A DNA stretch of 64,000 bases from Enoplolaimus lenunculus (Eukaryota > Nematoda > Enoplea > Enoplida > Thoracostomopsidae). The notes under the pieces are model-generated. The model had not been told where the DNA came from. It was given only the letters and a program-made list of their open reading frames with translations, and ran no database searches. This document shows positions 14,183 through 30,870 of the stretch, piece by piece. A program made the position numbers and the translations under genes. Location: positions 124,001 through 188,000 of the forward strand of contig JASANG010001369.1 of the NCBI GenBank assembly GCA_030248215.1, read 5' to 3'. Position 1 is the first letter of the stretch. Each line of letters starts with the position of its first letter.

Positions 14183-16052
14183 ACGGTTATGGTCTTGTGA
14201 AGTTTCTTTTACCATGCTGTAAAATCTGGCAGATAGTTGTTAAGTGCGTTAGACCTATGGTATTCTCCCACAGTTCCTAGTCAATGCCTCAATGGTATGC
14301 ATTTGCTTTCGGCCTCTAAGTGCACTTTCAATACAGGATCAGGCTTGAGTTTAGGTGGAAATCGCTTACTTCACCCTGGGCGAATTCTGAGCCAAACCTA
14401 ATTCTACATCTAGCCAAACATCTTAGCCTTAACTGCAAAGAAAAGCGTACCAGAGGCATCTTTCGTAACAGACAAACTTCTTAGCATAAAAATCATCTGA
14501 AAATATTACATCACTTCTATTTACCTTCGCTAGTCTCTATACAGAATTCATTAATAAATTGGTGGACTTTTTAATATTTCTAGGAAAATATAGATACCTA
14601 GGAGACTAGCGGTAAATAGGACTCTGGTTTGTGGTACGCTTCATCACTCAAACAAGTATATATGTCGCTCCTCAAACACCTCTTTGTGTAAATTTATTTA
14701 GAGCAGTTCATCAATTATTAAAGCTGGAATGTCTCATATACGTATTTTGGGCAGCGCTCCAGCGAGGAAGTAAACAATGTTTTTGACAATACATAATAAA
14801 CAAAATCGTTCTACAAAAGTATTTGTACATATAGATTGAACTGGTAGTGTAATGTTGTAAGTGCCTTCAAAGTTGTGTTTATAGTTTGAGACAATGTTAA
14901 GCGTTTAAAGCCTCAGCCAGCAGAACAGTTGCTCAGTGCAACTGCGGCTGCTAATGTGAGAAATCATCGTCACAATGAGTTAAGATTAAGCTACTGTAAA
15001 ACAATGTAAAAAATAATAAATTTGGCGGCGTTACATAGTAAATGGTTCCCGTGGCTAGAAATTTCAAAAATTTTGTAACAGATACTGACCCCATTAACAA
15101 GTTTTTTTTTCCACGAAATATAATTGAACTTGTTGCAGTTTCCATTAATCCGGCTTTGCGGAAGTATACATTTTACACATTTGCAAACAAACTGTGCGGT
15201 ATTTTGAAAAAACCCAGTCTTTTTTAAACCTTCTTATCAGTATTAATATTAAGTCTTATATACAGCCATTTGCGGCGCCAAACGACTACTGAAGTGTTTT
15301 GTTATTTCGATAAATTTTTAACTAAAAAACTATCATAAACAAACTTTTTCGGAAAATTTAAATATTCTGTAAACGATTATTAATAGTCGTTTTTGGCGTA
15401 CCCAAAATGGAGACATATTCATCTTACGCAACTAATGTAGTAATTGAAAACTTTCTGTCACGTATATTTAGGCTTATCCAGTGTATTTAGGCATGCATTT
15501 AGTTTTAATTTTAGGCCAAAACAATGGACTGAACAAGCACAGGTGGCGATGCCTTTTCTACAAATCATCTCGCATCCTTCAATGTGCAGGCGGTTTTGTT
15601 TGATACGAAAAGAATTCTTGTTTACCAAACTTTTCGCTGTAGGTGCCCGCTATGAAAAAATTGTCATTTCTTCGTTTTGGAAACATTACAAATTCGGTTT
15701 GGAAAAGTTTGAGCCCGCTCTTGAAGAATATTCAGACTCGTTTCAGTAGAAATTCTTGGTTCTGCGCTTGTTTTGGTCTTAAGAAATGCTTCATTTTCGG
15801 CCATGTTTTAGCTGACGGGCAGTCAAAATCTAGGACAATAGTTTTTTTGGAAATTATTCTTGAGTAACAAAATATGGACGTTTGTAATGTATACGAGGTT
15901 TGTTTACACTGCTGAATCGAGTCTCAACGACCAACAGATTGAGTGCAACGTAAGGTTAAGGACCTAAAATTTTCTATAGGAACCAACTTTAAATCAGTTT
16001 CTGGTTACTGAGCTCTAAATTGAAAATATAAGATGACTAATAACGATTTTTG

Positions 16053-16225
16053 GCAGTCCCGTAGCAGAGGGGAGCCAGGGTGGGCTGACCCCCTCCTATT
16101 AGAATTTTGTACCCCTCTAGAAAATTTTCAACCTTGCTTGTAAATCATCAGAAACATTTTTATGCGCCTCCTGAAAATTGTTTAGCCCTCCTTCCCCTAG
16201 CAAGGCGAGCTGGCTACAAGCCTAA
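16053..16225 (-). mobile_element. GTAGCCAG-ended dispersed repeat, copy 2
   Basis: CAACCTTGCTTGTAAATCAT and GCGAGCTGGCTACAAGCC mark the family, reverse orientation. Confidence 0.6.
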
Positions 16226-16771
16226 GTTTTGGAATACAGTCAACAGAATTATCGGCTGAAGGACTTGTCGGCTGGGGGAAAATTACGAAAGAACGAATGC
16301 ACTATTTGCCTCCGTGTGGTTGAGTTGCAGTTGGACTAGCAGCGACGTTTAGTTTTAGAGCCAGTTGTCTTTCTATATTGCGGAATTTGCTTGTGTAACA
16401 GTGTTTAGACTAATTGGCAGTATCAATATTGCTTGTTGCGTTGAACTCATTTTTCTCGGGATTGTGATAAGTTTGTCAAGTTAGGGTACAACACTTCACG
16501 TTTGCTCTTAAAATGAGACGTGTTCAAAGTTTCAACGCCATGGCTAACAGTGCCTCATTGAAGCTCGCTAGCCAATGAGATACACAGTCGCGCTGTCGTA
16601 AAATTAGCTACTCGATTTTTGAAATAGCTTGGAAATTATGTTCGTTAGTTTTTAGTGAAACAAATTGCATCCCAGAATTTCGCTTCGGAGAAAAAGTCTA
16701 CTGGTGCGTTTTCACCATTAACTGCAAACAACAAGTGCTAATTTAAAGTTATACCTAAGAAAAGCAGTAGG

Positions 16772-16860
16772 CGCTGCGGTTTAGTCGGTTAACAGGTGTT
16801 TGCTAAGATAAAGTGTACAGCGTTGCCTTTCTAGGTTCGAATCTTGCTTGGAAGCGTAGT
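16772..16860 (+). other. tRNA-like sequence (pseudo-tRNA or SINE head)
   Basis: CTGCGGTTTAGTCGGTTAAC resembles an A box and TTCTAGGTTCGAATCTTGC a B box about 45 bp later, but I could not pair a convincing acceptor stem, so it is not called as a functional tRNA. Confidence 0.3.
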
Positions 16861-19629
16861 GTTCTAAACTTGTGGCAAATAGGCGGCCGTAAGATGCGAA
16901 GTTCTATTTGAAATGATATGTTAAAAATGTAAAGAATTTGTATACGGTCGTTTTTCACAAAGTTTTCAAAAATTAGCTAAAATTTGTTAGCGTAAGTTTC
17001 TGCCGTATTGTTGCTTTCAGTTTCACATTTTGGATGCAAACAATTTCATGATCGAAGTCAAGTTTGGAACCCTGGAATGATATGCGTTAACCGTCGGCGC
17101 TCGATTATCAAAGTGTGACATCTGAGCCCTTGGGGTACTTAAGTGTTGCGGAAATTCAGTATTTATACTACGCATACACCTGCTTTCTGCGTGATTTTTA
17201 CGTACATAGAGGAAACCTGTTTATTGGCAAAGTGAGCAAAATTTCTTTGCGTCAATTTCACAATCCAGCTCACTAATAAGGCTGTGTGAAAATTTTCAAT
17301 GTGAACGAAGTTTTTGCATTCAATAAAACTATATGTCCACTGTCCAACCAGACTGTGATAAAAGTTGGCGTTTGATTGGTTTGTTTTTCAATTTTCGGCA
17401 TTTTAGCCAATCGGTGTCATTCGTTTTTTAAAATGTACGTACCCGATTTGCCTGATCCTTTCAGGGGCTGCTTGTTATGCTTTTACCGTATATACAACTT
17501 CAGCATTATGGATTAAGTGTATCTTTGTTCTTTCACGGATTACAGCTTTTGCATATAAATCACTAAATTTGATCTACACAATTTACCGTTACGCAATACT
17601 ACACAAACCATATTGGTCTGCATGCCATAAGCAAATCTGAAATTTTTTGATAAGTTTTAAGTAAAGCCTAAAGAAAACCTTTGACCCCTACGGGGGGACT
17701 TATCACCCGTGTCCTGATTCCGCCCATAATATGCGTTCTCATGTCACAGTGTTGCCCCTTCCGTGTTTCATTTTATACAAGGTGTGCAAGCTTTTGTTAA
17801 AATGAATAAAAATTATTAACCACACACTGTTTTAGATTTTCTTTAAATTCCTTGTTAAAATTTGCTACCAGAAAGCGTTCGTCATTAATAGAGTAACGCC
17901 AAACCGAAAACAAGTATAACCAGATAACTTCTTTTATAGGAGTCTAAAATGTGTGGAAGCGCTAGTAAAGTTTGAGATTAAGCAGTTGATGGTTAATAGG
18001 GAAATTTAAATTTAGGATCACGTTTGAATCGTCATAGATATACGGATTGAGCGCATCTTATATTAACAGCAAAACAAATTGTGAAAAAACACTGAAATCT
18101 CTCATAACGCCTCTTAAAAGTTACAGGCCAGTTTTGTATCTGATATAACGTTTAAAAATGCAGTGTGTTTTTTCTGTTCACACAGCCGCCCGCGTCAAGT
18201 AAAATTCATGCGAATATCAATCACCTTTTATAGTTTTACACCATTTAATATTACATTTACTAAAAATAGTTTGTTCATGAAAGCTTTGATAGTTGTACAA
18301 TTTTTTTATACTAAACAACGTTTTTTACGAGCAAATACCATTGTTTTTTGATTTAATAAGTGTTCTATAACCGAATCTTTGGTTAAGGGGGGCGCAGAAA
18401 AAGCATAGCCGCTCTTAGAAAAATTGACCACAAAGATTTTATATCCGCTTGTAAGTCATGAATACGTATCCCGTTCCGGTCAATTTTATTCTAACTTTTT
18501 TGCGACCATCTCTAAACATGGTGATCGGACAAGCTATGGCCGGTGTATAAAAATAAAATTTTCATGTGCCATTGTCTAGGCATCGCGTACGTACTCATGC
18601 TTTTATATTCGGCAGTTTATACCAAAAGCAATGTTCTTTCGGGCTGTGTCTGTTTTCTGTACCTGACATTCTTATAGCTACCATCTCTGAGCAGCCCCTG
18701 CTCTTATTTCTGATTAAAAGCTTAAAATAAAGTTATCAATTTCAATTCCTTAATGCTATGTCATTCTTTCCAGCAACTGGCTGATCCAAGGCGGTGGGCC
18801 CCCAGGCGTAGCTCCCCAGCCGGCATCAAACCAAGATTTTGTATTAATGTTTAGCGCTAAAGGTATTTTATATCCGCGAGACCAATACTCGTTAAAAAAT
18901 TTCGAAACCCGCCACTGTGTTTCAAGCATATGTATCGATAGTTGATAATAAGTGCATACGCGTAATTTTTAGGTCAAAATAATCATTTTTGCAACCAAAC
19001 ATAGCACCTGCTTGTCTCTGTTCGTAAATTGCAAGTAGTTTTTTTTCTGGCTGTATTGAACAACTTGGTGTTGGAACGGCCCAAGTCCAGTTGCCCACCT
19101 TTGTAAAACAGGTGTTCAGGAGACACATATATAATTTTATTGATTGCATGTATTACGCCAGTAGCATCGCTGTGTACGGTGTTAATCCATTGAAAATAGT
19201 AGTTGATAATTCGGGACATTAGCGAATAAATAATTGAGCGTTTACTGCAAAATGTTTATATATTAATTAACAACTATAATTTACCTGGAAAAAATTTTTA
19301 ACTGGCGTCGACATATGCTCGAAATTAACCTTGAAGATATTAATTTCTACTAAGTTGCTTTAAAAATCTAAAATTAGTATAATAGTTTCAGCTGTCTAAA
19401 AAGATCGCAGAAAAACATTATTTTTTGCTACAACCGTAAAAGTTTTAAGCGAAACGAAACTCTGGGCGAAACTCGGAGTTTCGCGAATCGTTTCATATTT
19501 TGTACTTGGGTGTTGAATGTTGCATATCCGTCTGTTTGTCTGTCCGTCCGAAAAGAATCTCAGAAACCGTTGAACCGATTTTGATAAACTCGTTTCGTTT
19601 GACAGCTTATTATCCTGGAGTACAATCAA

Positions 19630-20430
19630 TGTAATTTCAGTACTTAAGGGTTTTTAGGTATGAGAAATGTGAATTATTGTTTATAAACCTCCAAAACCGA
19701 TCATTGAATATTTGGCTAATAACTAATTTATATATATTAGCTTTATTAGTTAACCCTAATTTACGACTTTTTTTTAAATCATTTCACTGATTATTAGTCT
19801 TACAAGCAATCAAATTCAGTAATAAATGGTTTTCGGATGCGAGAAATCTGAATAATGGTTTATAAACCTCCAAAACCAATAAATGAATAGATACCTAATA
19901 GCTAATTTGCATATTGATTATTAGCGTTAATGACGATATTTTGGATGCGAGCAGTCAGAATAAATTGATTATAAACCTTCAAGATTTATAATTAAATAGT
20001 TAGCTGATGTATAATTTGCATATTAGCTTAAATAATAAGCCGAAATTAGGACTTTGTAAATTATTTCACTGGTTATTAGGGTTGCTGAAAGATTTCTTAG
20101 TGCGAAGAATCTGAAAAAATCGTTTATAAACCTCCGAAACCAATAATTGAATAGTTAGCTAATAGCTAATTTGCATATTAGCTTAATTATTTAAACCTAA
20201 ATTAGGATTTTCTTTAAGTTATTTCACTGATTATTATGGTTAAAAGCAATGAAATTCAGTACTAAAAGATTTTCGGGTGTGAGAAGTCTGAATAAAGTGT
20301 TTATAAGCCTCCGAAACCGATACGTAATTGAATAGTTTGCTAATAGTTAATTTTTAGCCCTTCAAACCCGATCAATGAAATGTTAGCTAATAAATATTAA
20401 GTTGAATATTAGATTAATTGGAAAGTAAGT
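19630..20430. repeat. Degenerate tandem array, unit about 180 bp
   Basis: TTTATAAACCTCCAAAACCG-type blocks recur near 19,679, 19,858, 19,968, 20,123 and 20,299, each followed by AATAGTTAGCTAATAGCTAA and AATTTGCATATTAGCTTAA. Satellite-like; unit lengths vary from about 110 to 180 bp. Confidence 0.7.
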
Positions 20431-21365
20431 GGATCAAACTATCCGTTTGTGCTTCATAACTTTGGAATGTTTAACTAGACTGATTGAAAAGTAAGTATGT
20501 GTGAGCTTAGCTCAATACATGTAGATTTCCTACGACTCGTTTACTTCTGTTAGTTGTTCACAGCTAATTAAGTTTCGCATTTTAACGTGAAAATGCCGAG
20601 TAGATTCACATTATTACTGGAAAATTAGTTATTTTTTACCAGAAGAATTTCTATTCACAAATATTAGGTACAATGAAAGCTAATTGATATTGCAAATCTC
20701 CAAATACACGGAGAACTGGCATGTATTAATCGTATGCTGCCAGCAAGTGCACTATTACGTGTGCGTGCTTGCATGTATTTCATATGGGGTGTGTACTGGG
20801 ACAAGCTTGCCTCACATGCTTACAATATATATGAACATATATACAAAAATACAGACTTCGGATCTCCAATGGAAAATCCCAAATCTGTCGTTCAACGTTG
20901 AACCATGCAAAAAAACTTAAATGTATGGAATTCTTGTATACGGCTTTTAATGTATGGTTTTTAGACTGTTTTTACTATGCTTATACTTAACTTATATAAA
21001 TCTATAAATTGAAATCAGTTGCTTTGCAGATTCCGCTGTAACTTTAATAGTTTTCGTGGTGTGCTCAACCCAAACCTGAATTCTATTATATTTAGTTGGT
21101 TTGTTTACCAATTTCGTACTGAAAAAAACTGCTTCTTGGTTGATGAAGATTTCAGCGTTCAAGGGATACGTATTTTAATTCCCGTTTTGGTGATCATAAT
21201 TGAAGTGAATGTGACAACATCTTCTTACGGTTCGATTCAAAAATTAATATTATTTACGCATCGAAGCATTACTTCTGTCATTCCTATACAGTTGACGTAT
21301 GCGCTACTTGTTGTGGTTCAGCTAACGTTGCTGCGCGATGATGTTTGCAATTGTCAATTTTTATA

Positions 21366-25225
<3,860 letters not shown>

Positions 25226-25249
25226 ATTCTGGTTAACCATCAACGAGCT

Positions 25250-25690
25250 GGAGAGAGAAAGAGACTAAAATTCTCAATTAATTCTTGGACCAATAACATT
25301 GCAGTACGGTACTGGCTTCACCATGCGTGGAAGTATATTCACTCGAAAACAAAGACTGCAGAGGAAGACACTGTAATTCGCAACGAATTCTTCGACGAAT
25401 ATAACAGTAAATCAGACATTTTACTGCTGTAGAAATTCACTTTGCTGGCTTTGTTTCACCCGCGATGTTCTATTCAATCGAAAAACAGGGCTGGAGAACA
25501 AGAGAAGACTATACGATTCGTCGACAGCAAATCGTGTCATGCTTGCTTCACCACGTAGGCATATTCAATTGAAAAACTACGTTGTGTGCAGTGCGGAAGA
25601 GACTAGAATTTCCAGCAAATTCTTTGACCACTACAGTGGAAACGCAAACAGTTACTGCTGCTACGGAAAATCACTCCAATGAAATAACAA
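25250..25690 (+). repeat. Degenerate tandem repeats directly after the ligand stop codon
   Basis: About four imperfect units of roughly 95-140 bp share the blocks GAAGAGACTAnAATTC, TTCACCnnGnGTGG and TATTCAnTCGAAAAAC. Matching blocks start near 25,250, 25,358, 25,500 and 25,594. They lie where the 3' UTR should be, starting about 25 bp after the stop. Confidence 0.6.
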
Positions 25691-25924
25691 ACCCATGGTG
25701 CGTTCCTTGATATTGTGGCACGAAAAAACATCATGAATATTTGCAAAATGTGAAAATGGTTTCAAAGTACAGAAACAAAGAATTACATAGCTACGCGTTT
25801 TTGCAATTCAAAGTGATCAAGTTGTAGTTCAACTTTAGCTGTGTAGGTATTGGTGATGACCTGTAAGAGATAATAATTCAGATATGTGAAATCCCTATCC
25901 TGAGGGGAGTTAATATGTTTACGC

Positions 25925-26065
25925 GAGTGGTATAAGCATATTTTTAAACCCCAGCCTCAGCGTAGTAAAAGCCTATATAACTAAGCGTAGGCCTAAGCCT
26001 AAGCCAAAAAGAGTCTAACATTTAAGCTTATTCTATTGCAATCCCAATCACAAACGGACCGCCCC
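25925..26065 (-). mobile_element. TTAGGC-bearing MITE, minus-strand partial copy
   Basis: Core GCCTAAGCCTAAGCC plus AAGCTTATTCTATTGCA, the reverse of the family core; ends eroded. Confidence 0.5.
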
Positions 26066-26950
26066 TCAGCTATACCTACAGGAGGAAAATGTCTTTCAGG
26101 CTAAAACTATAATCAGGTAAAACTTCTCACAAACGTTTACCTTCGAACCTAATTTTAGAAATAAACCTAAAATATAGCGAAAGGTGGCTTCAAAATTAGC
26201 CTCAACACAGTTAATAACTATAAGTACCTTCCGCGGTGATAGCAACAGTGGAAATGACAAAACGCGACAGACTATTATGACAACCTGCTTTATTGCAGCG
26301 TGATTTAGTTTAATTTTTTGCTTATGATGCGCTTTGTTCGTTATTTTATCATAACAGACCTGTAGCATAAGGGAACGCATGTGGGTTCACTCCGTAGACT
26401 AATTTTGGCGCATTTAGCAAAACTTCAACCTCGCTTGTATGACGAGTAAAATTGTAGCTTGCTCCATTTAAATATTTTTGTCATCATTCTCGCAAATTAA
26501 GCTCTCTACGGTACACAACATGATAGCCTGTATCTAAAAATAATTCAGATGACACAGTCACCAAGGAATTTTTGGTTGAAATATAGCGACGAAAACATAA
26601 CCATTGCGCTCTATATTGTCCAGCTGATATGGGGGCACATTAAAGATTTAGGGTCTTGCTTGACTTTCTTAGCGTCTGTACCTGCATACTAAATGAATAC
26701 ACAAAAGCCCGCTATAAAATATGAGATAAATTTCAGTGGAAACAAAACATTATTCTACGTCATCTTTTTTGTCAAAATTTTGTATGGTTGTTGTTTGAAA
26801 TTGTGGTAATGCTTAAAACGTGTTAAGTATCTGGCTAAGTATAAAATATTAAAATAATGACAACGTTGTTCATCTGCTTGAAGTGTAAAAAAGTGCAACA
26901 TTTAACTGTAAACTAATTGTATTTTGGTACATTATAATGGCGAATTCACA

Positions 26951-27060
26951 AATATTTTTATTATTATTATTGTTGTTATTATTATTATTATTATTATTAC
27001 TACCTATTATAATTATTGTTGTTATTATTATTATTATTAATGTTATTATTATTATTATTA

Positions 27061-27102
<42 letters not shown>

Positions 27103-27110
27103 GTATTATA
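26951..27110. repeat. (ATT)n microsatellite
   Basis: About 160 bp of ATT repeats with GTT interruptions. The Leu/Ile- and Asn-rich frames across it on both strands are artefacts. Confidence 0.95.
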
Positions 27111-27270
27111 CGTATGCGTAGTACAAAATCTTCACAAAACTTGACGGCATACTCTGGTTCTAGTGTCAAGCGTTTGGCAGTCGAGTGGTGACGATAAAAG
27201 ACCTACCATGCGAGAGAGTGCCCGGGTCAAATCCAGTAGCTTGAGTTTTGAAAAGAAATAAAAAACATTC
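27111..27270 (+). mobile_element. tRNA-like SINE, copy 4, next to an ATT microsatellite
   Basis: TACAAAATCTTCACAAAACT, TCTAGTGTCAAGCGTTTGGC and a B-box-like GGGTCAAATCC; it ends with a CATTCATG-like tail. Confidence 0.45.
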
Positions 27271-27470
27271 ATGCAGGTAGGATTAATATTGTTTTTTGTT
27301 TTTTTGATATTTTAATTGTATCTCATGTTGTTAAAAGTACAAAATGCCTCTTATATTAATACGATATTCGATAATGTTTTGTGATCGATTCAATATTTTG
27401 TAGCTTAAAAACTGGATGCGGCCAATATTTATCATTGACTTTTGTTTTAACAAGAGTGCATGATACCCTT

Positions 27471-27770
27471 TAACAAGAGTATGCAACTGGGTACATTCTA
27501 TGTAGAAAAAACTGTACCCAGCGCGCGTTGCATTTTTGGCTTACCCCCCTAATTGGGGGGTCAAAATCTCCATCGATGTTGAAATTCATGTGCTAATGTA
27601 TATACTAAAATGTGGTCCGATTATATTTTCGGTGTTGGCTGGCGGATACACGTGTAAAATGAACGTATAATTGACCCCCCCTAAAATGAGGGGGGTTGGC
27701 CAAAAACGCAACGCGTGCCGGGTACATTCTTTAATACACAGAATGTACCCAGTTGCACACTCTTGTTAGA
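27471..27770. mobile_element. MITE with ~95-bp terminal inverted repeats
   Basis: The outer 95 bp or so at each end are inverted copies (AACAAGAGTATGCAACTGGG against AACAAGAGTGTGCAACTGGG). Each arm contains its own small palindrome (GGGTACA...TGTACCC) and a C-run/G-run pair. Flanked by TA. No ORF. Confidence 0.8.
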
Positions 27771-27867
27771 GTGACCATCCACTCTTGGTTATAACAATTT
27801 ATCTTAGAGGTTTTTAGCTGTGATATTAGCTGTATTTTGGTAAACGATGATTTGGTCGAAAACTTTT

Positions 27868-27990
27868 AATGACGTCCGGTGCCGTCCGCCGCTGTACGTC
27901 GCCGTGCGATATCGTACTTGAATAACTCAAGGTACGATACTGTATATGGTGACGGACGGCGCCGTACGACAAGTGTAGGCTACCCTTAAT
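27868..27990. mobile_element. GC-rich foldback element, copy 1
   Basis: Two arms of about 45 bp (GTCCGGTGCCGTCCGCC ... and inverted GGTGACGGACGGCGCCGTAC) meet at ATCGTACTTGA-ATAAC-TCAAGGTACGAT. Very GC-rich for this window. Confidence 0.7.
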
Positions 27991-28167
27991 TTATTCAGCT
28001 ATGGGTACGTCAGTAGAAACCGTGGTTTGTTGAAATTTTAACTGAAATCAAAAAATGAACAAACGTAGCATAGATGTTTGACGAATGAGATGTTTCTCAC
28101 TGTCATTGACCCTCCACGATTGCTAATATCAATTTTTGTCCATATTCTGAAATTTGTATCTAGCACT

Positions 28168-28350
28168 GGCCCGTGTAAAGATCATGGGCGGAACGTTTTT
28201 CGGTGGGACTAGAATAGAGTAAGCTTAAGCTTTAGACTAAGGTTTTTGCTTGGCTTAGGCTTAGGCTTAGGCTTATGCTTATGCTTAGGAATAAACTCAT
28301 ACTTACGCTTAGGCTTAAACTTAGGCTTAGGAATATGCTTATAATATATG
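28168..28350 (+). mobile_element. TTAGGC-bearing MITE, copy c (right end lost)
   Basis: Begins GGCCCGTGTAAAGATCATGG, has AAGCTTAAGCTTTAGACTAA, then two TTAGGC arrays and AATATGCTTATAATAT. The right terminal repeat is not recognisable. Confidence 0.65.
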
Positions 28351-29025
28351 AACCGTTGACGAAAACTCGTGTAAATTTGTAATCAGGCAATGGAAAGATT
28401 TAAAATAAGACAGTTTTCTTCGCACTTGATTGGTGTGCTTAAATACTAAAGCAGATGTGTTAACTTGCAAAATGCTATTTAAAATAGTATGTTTCTGTGT
28501 AATTATTTATGATTTATCGCAAATATCCGTATTTTAATTAATGTAGATTTCAGGCAATATTTGTCTCAATAGTTATATAAAATGTGTTATTCGCAAACGC
28601 TGCTGTTATTTGTTTGAAAATTTATAGCTAACTAGTTACTTACAAGCAGTGCCGTGCTTAACCCCTCTCCCGCATCCTTCAAATGGGGGTCTGTCACATT
28701 CAAACATCCCTCACAAAGTTTCAAAAATAAGTAACCTTTACATGTATTAATGATAAAGCAGTGGATCGGTAATGTATGAGTTGTGAGTTCGAGCCCCACC
28801 GCAAGCGTAGCAAAATTTTCTTGAAGGGTTCTATATGGTTCTACATTCAAATTTAGAATCACTATATATTTGATAATCAGTAAATATGTGTCTTTGCTTT
28901 TCGTTGTATGATGCACTGCTTGATGCTTGACATCTATAACTATGTGTATAACAGAATATTAAATACATGATAAAATATAAAAACATTTTGTCAAATTTAA
29001 TACTTTGCCTGAAGTTCAAAACTTC

Positions 29026-29170
29026 GGCCCACGTATTAAAAATCAGGGGCGAAACGTTTTTTTGCTAAACTACAATAGAAGAAGCTTATAAGCTTTAGAC
29101 AGTTTTGGTTTAGACTTAGGCTTAATTGTTAGTTCGTTGTTACGCTTTTAGGCTTAGGCTTAGAGTACAA
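29026..29170 (+). mobile_element. TTAGGC-bearing MITE, copy d (truncated)
   Basis: Begins GGCCCACGTATTAAAAATCA, with GCTTTAGACAG and short TTAGGC units; the right part is missing. Confidence 0.55.
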
Positions 29171-29621
29171 TTTCAGCTGTAAAACTTCCTTTATAGCCAA
29201 AAGCAGTTTTTCTGTGTTTTAAGTTCGCAACATTTCAGGGCAAAAAGTGATGTATGAATAGCTGCAAAACTTTTCGCTAAAAACACTTTCAAGTACAATC
29301 GTAATGTTTTTAATACCGATTATAATAACCACCCATGTTGCATTTAGTTAATTTTTTAAGTTTTTGCCTTTTTACGCGTAAACTCACTAATACATGTCCG
29401 CCTTCTAAAACGCTCAATACTCTAAATATAGTTGCGGTAATCGTTTCAAGGTTAAAAGGTGCAGTTAATAGCAATTATATGCAACAAAATTAAATAGGTG
29501 AAATTGCACCCAGATTAATGTAGTGCTTAGTTAATCAAGCATACTAACGAAGAAACTAATGACTTGCCTAGTCTCACGGCCATCGCCATGAATAAAATTC
29601 GAGAGAGTAGGTTATAACCTT

Positions 29622-29839
29622 GGCCCATATTCTCAAACGCTTCTAGCATCAATCACCAGTTTGCAATAGGTTTTCAAACTAAGGAACAGCCACAACTGTA
29701 GATATAAAAATTTGCACAGAACTAGAGTAAAATCGAATGCAACAAATGCGTTGAATTTCAAGCCTTACCATTCTCTGGTTCGAAAGTTACAAGACCTATC
29801 ATCAATTGGTAATAGGAGTTACACACATTTTAGAATACT
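29622..29839. mobile_element. MITE with GGCCCATATTCTCAAA ends, copy 1
   Basis: Left GGCCCATATTCTCAAACGCT; right ends ACACATTTTAGAATAC, inverted. Near-symmetrical inner AATAGGTTTTCAAACTAA and CCTATCATCAATTGGTAATAG blocks. Confidence 0.6.
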
Positions 29840-30044
29840 GTTTCTTTACTTGATCTGAAAGCTATTTTGCGAGTGAGCATAACGAGATTTAATTTTTGTT
29901 GCACTATGACGCTAGTACCCAGCACGTTTATATTCTTAATCGTGTAAAAGCCCCTTTTTGCATTTTCATAATATAAAACTGTAGCTATGAAAGACAGAAA
30001 ATTGCTGGCAACTGAAGGTTTTAGAACATACAATAAGAGGTGTT

Positions 30045-30209
30045 GGCCCATGTAAAGATCATGGGCGGCACGTTTCTCAGCAGAACTGCAATAGAGTAAG
30101 CTTAATCTTTACGCAAAACTTTTTGCTTATGCTTAGGCTTAAATATAAGCTGATTTTTACGCTTAGGCTTAACAATATGGTTTTACTAGGCCATGTTTTG
30201 TACATTGCC
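30045..30209 (+). mobile_element. TTAGGC-bearing MITE, copy e
   Basis: Begins GGCCCATGTAAAGATCATGG and ends TTTTGTACATTGCC, with a short degenerate TTAGGC core. Confidence 0.65.
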
Positions 30210-30689
30210 AAAAATCGCGAACAAATACAATTAAACTAAACAAAGCCAACCACATAAAACTGAATCGAGGGTGATTTAGACGTAGAACATTTAGAATTCT
30301 ATTGCGAGAGAAGCCAAATTTAAATAATATATACCGATGTAATAAAAATCCCACAGTTCTAACTGAAATGTGATCTTGAGTTCGGCGTTTAAATGTACAC
30401 GACTGTGATCGGAAAAATGCAATTCGTTCCTGACGATCGAGACCGATCATGGGCGTAACGCAAGTCTTGCAGACATTTTACACTGCGCAAAGTAATACAG
30501 TCAAACAATGCGAAAAACTAAAACTTTATTTTTTGACTGAAATCGAAATATAAATATACAAATGAGGCATATATATTATAAAATAAGTTAAAAAATGGCA
30601 GTATAGAAGATGCGTGAACTATCCATAAAACAATAAAGATCATACAAAATTCAAATTGCGACTTATGATGATTTACGTGGGTGATCATT

Positions 30690-30870
30690 TAGGGTTGCGC
30701 TATACTTTACTGTGCCGGACACCACCACGCGCCGCCGTATGCCGCCGAGAGTCGCTATGCGTTGCTAACAAAAATTTAAGCAAAATGTGTTTCGTAGGGG
30801 GCGATAATTTTTCATAAATTTTGTCGTTCAGCACAGCGGCGTGCGGTGAGTAAAAAATATTTTATTTTTT
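30690..30870. mobile_element. GC-rich foldback element, diverged relative
   Basis: Left end AGGGTTGCGCTATACTTTAC followed by GC-rich CACGCGCCGCCGTATGCCGC; it shares the outer end pattern AGGGTnGCnCTA with the other two. Confidence 0.4.

Larger units (their letters stand above)
14183..19629. other. Long intergenic block
   Basis: Two overlapping frames at 15,444-15,867 have no recognisable content. Repeat debris at 18,380-18,550 and 18,770-18,860. No genes seen. Confidence 0.5.

Noticed and set aside
15444-15867. Two overlapping frames (101 and 74 codons)
   Set aside because: They overlap in different frames, have no motif, and neither has splice support.
26870-27191. Leu/Ile-rich and Asn-rich frames on both strands
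   Set aside because: Artefacts of the ATT microsatellite.
28745-28805. Functional tRNA gene
   Set aside because: Only a B-box-like GAGTTCGAGCCCC is visible; no A box at the right distance and no acceptor stem.
30169-30450. 93-codon ATG frame on the minus strand
   Set aside because: Runs into a MITE end, has no recognisable domain or splice context, and is within chance length.
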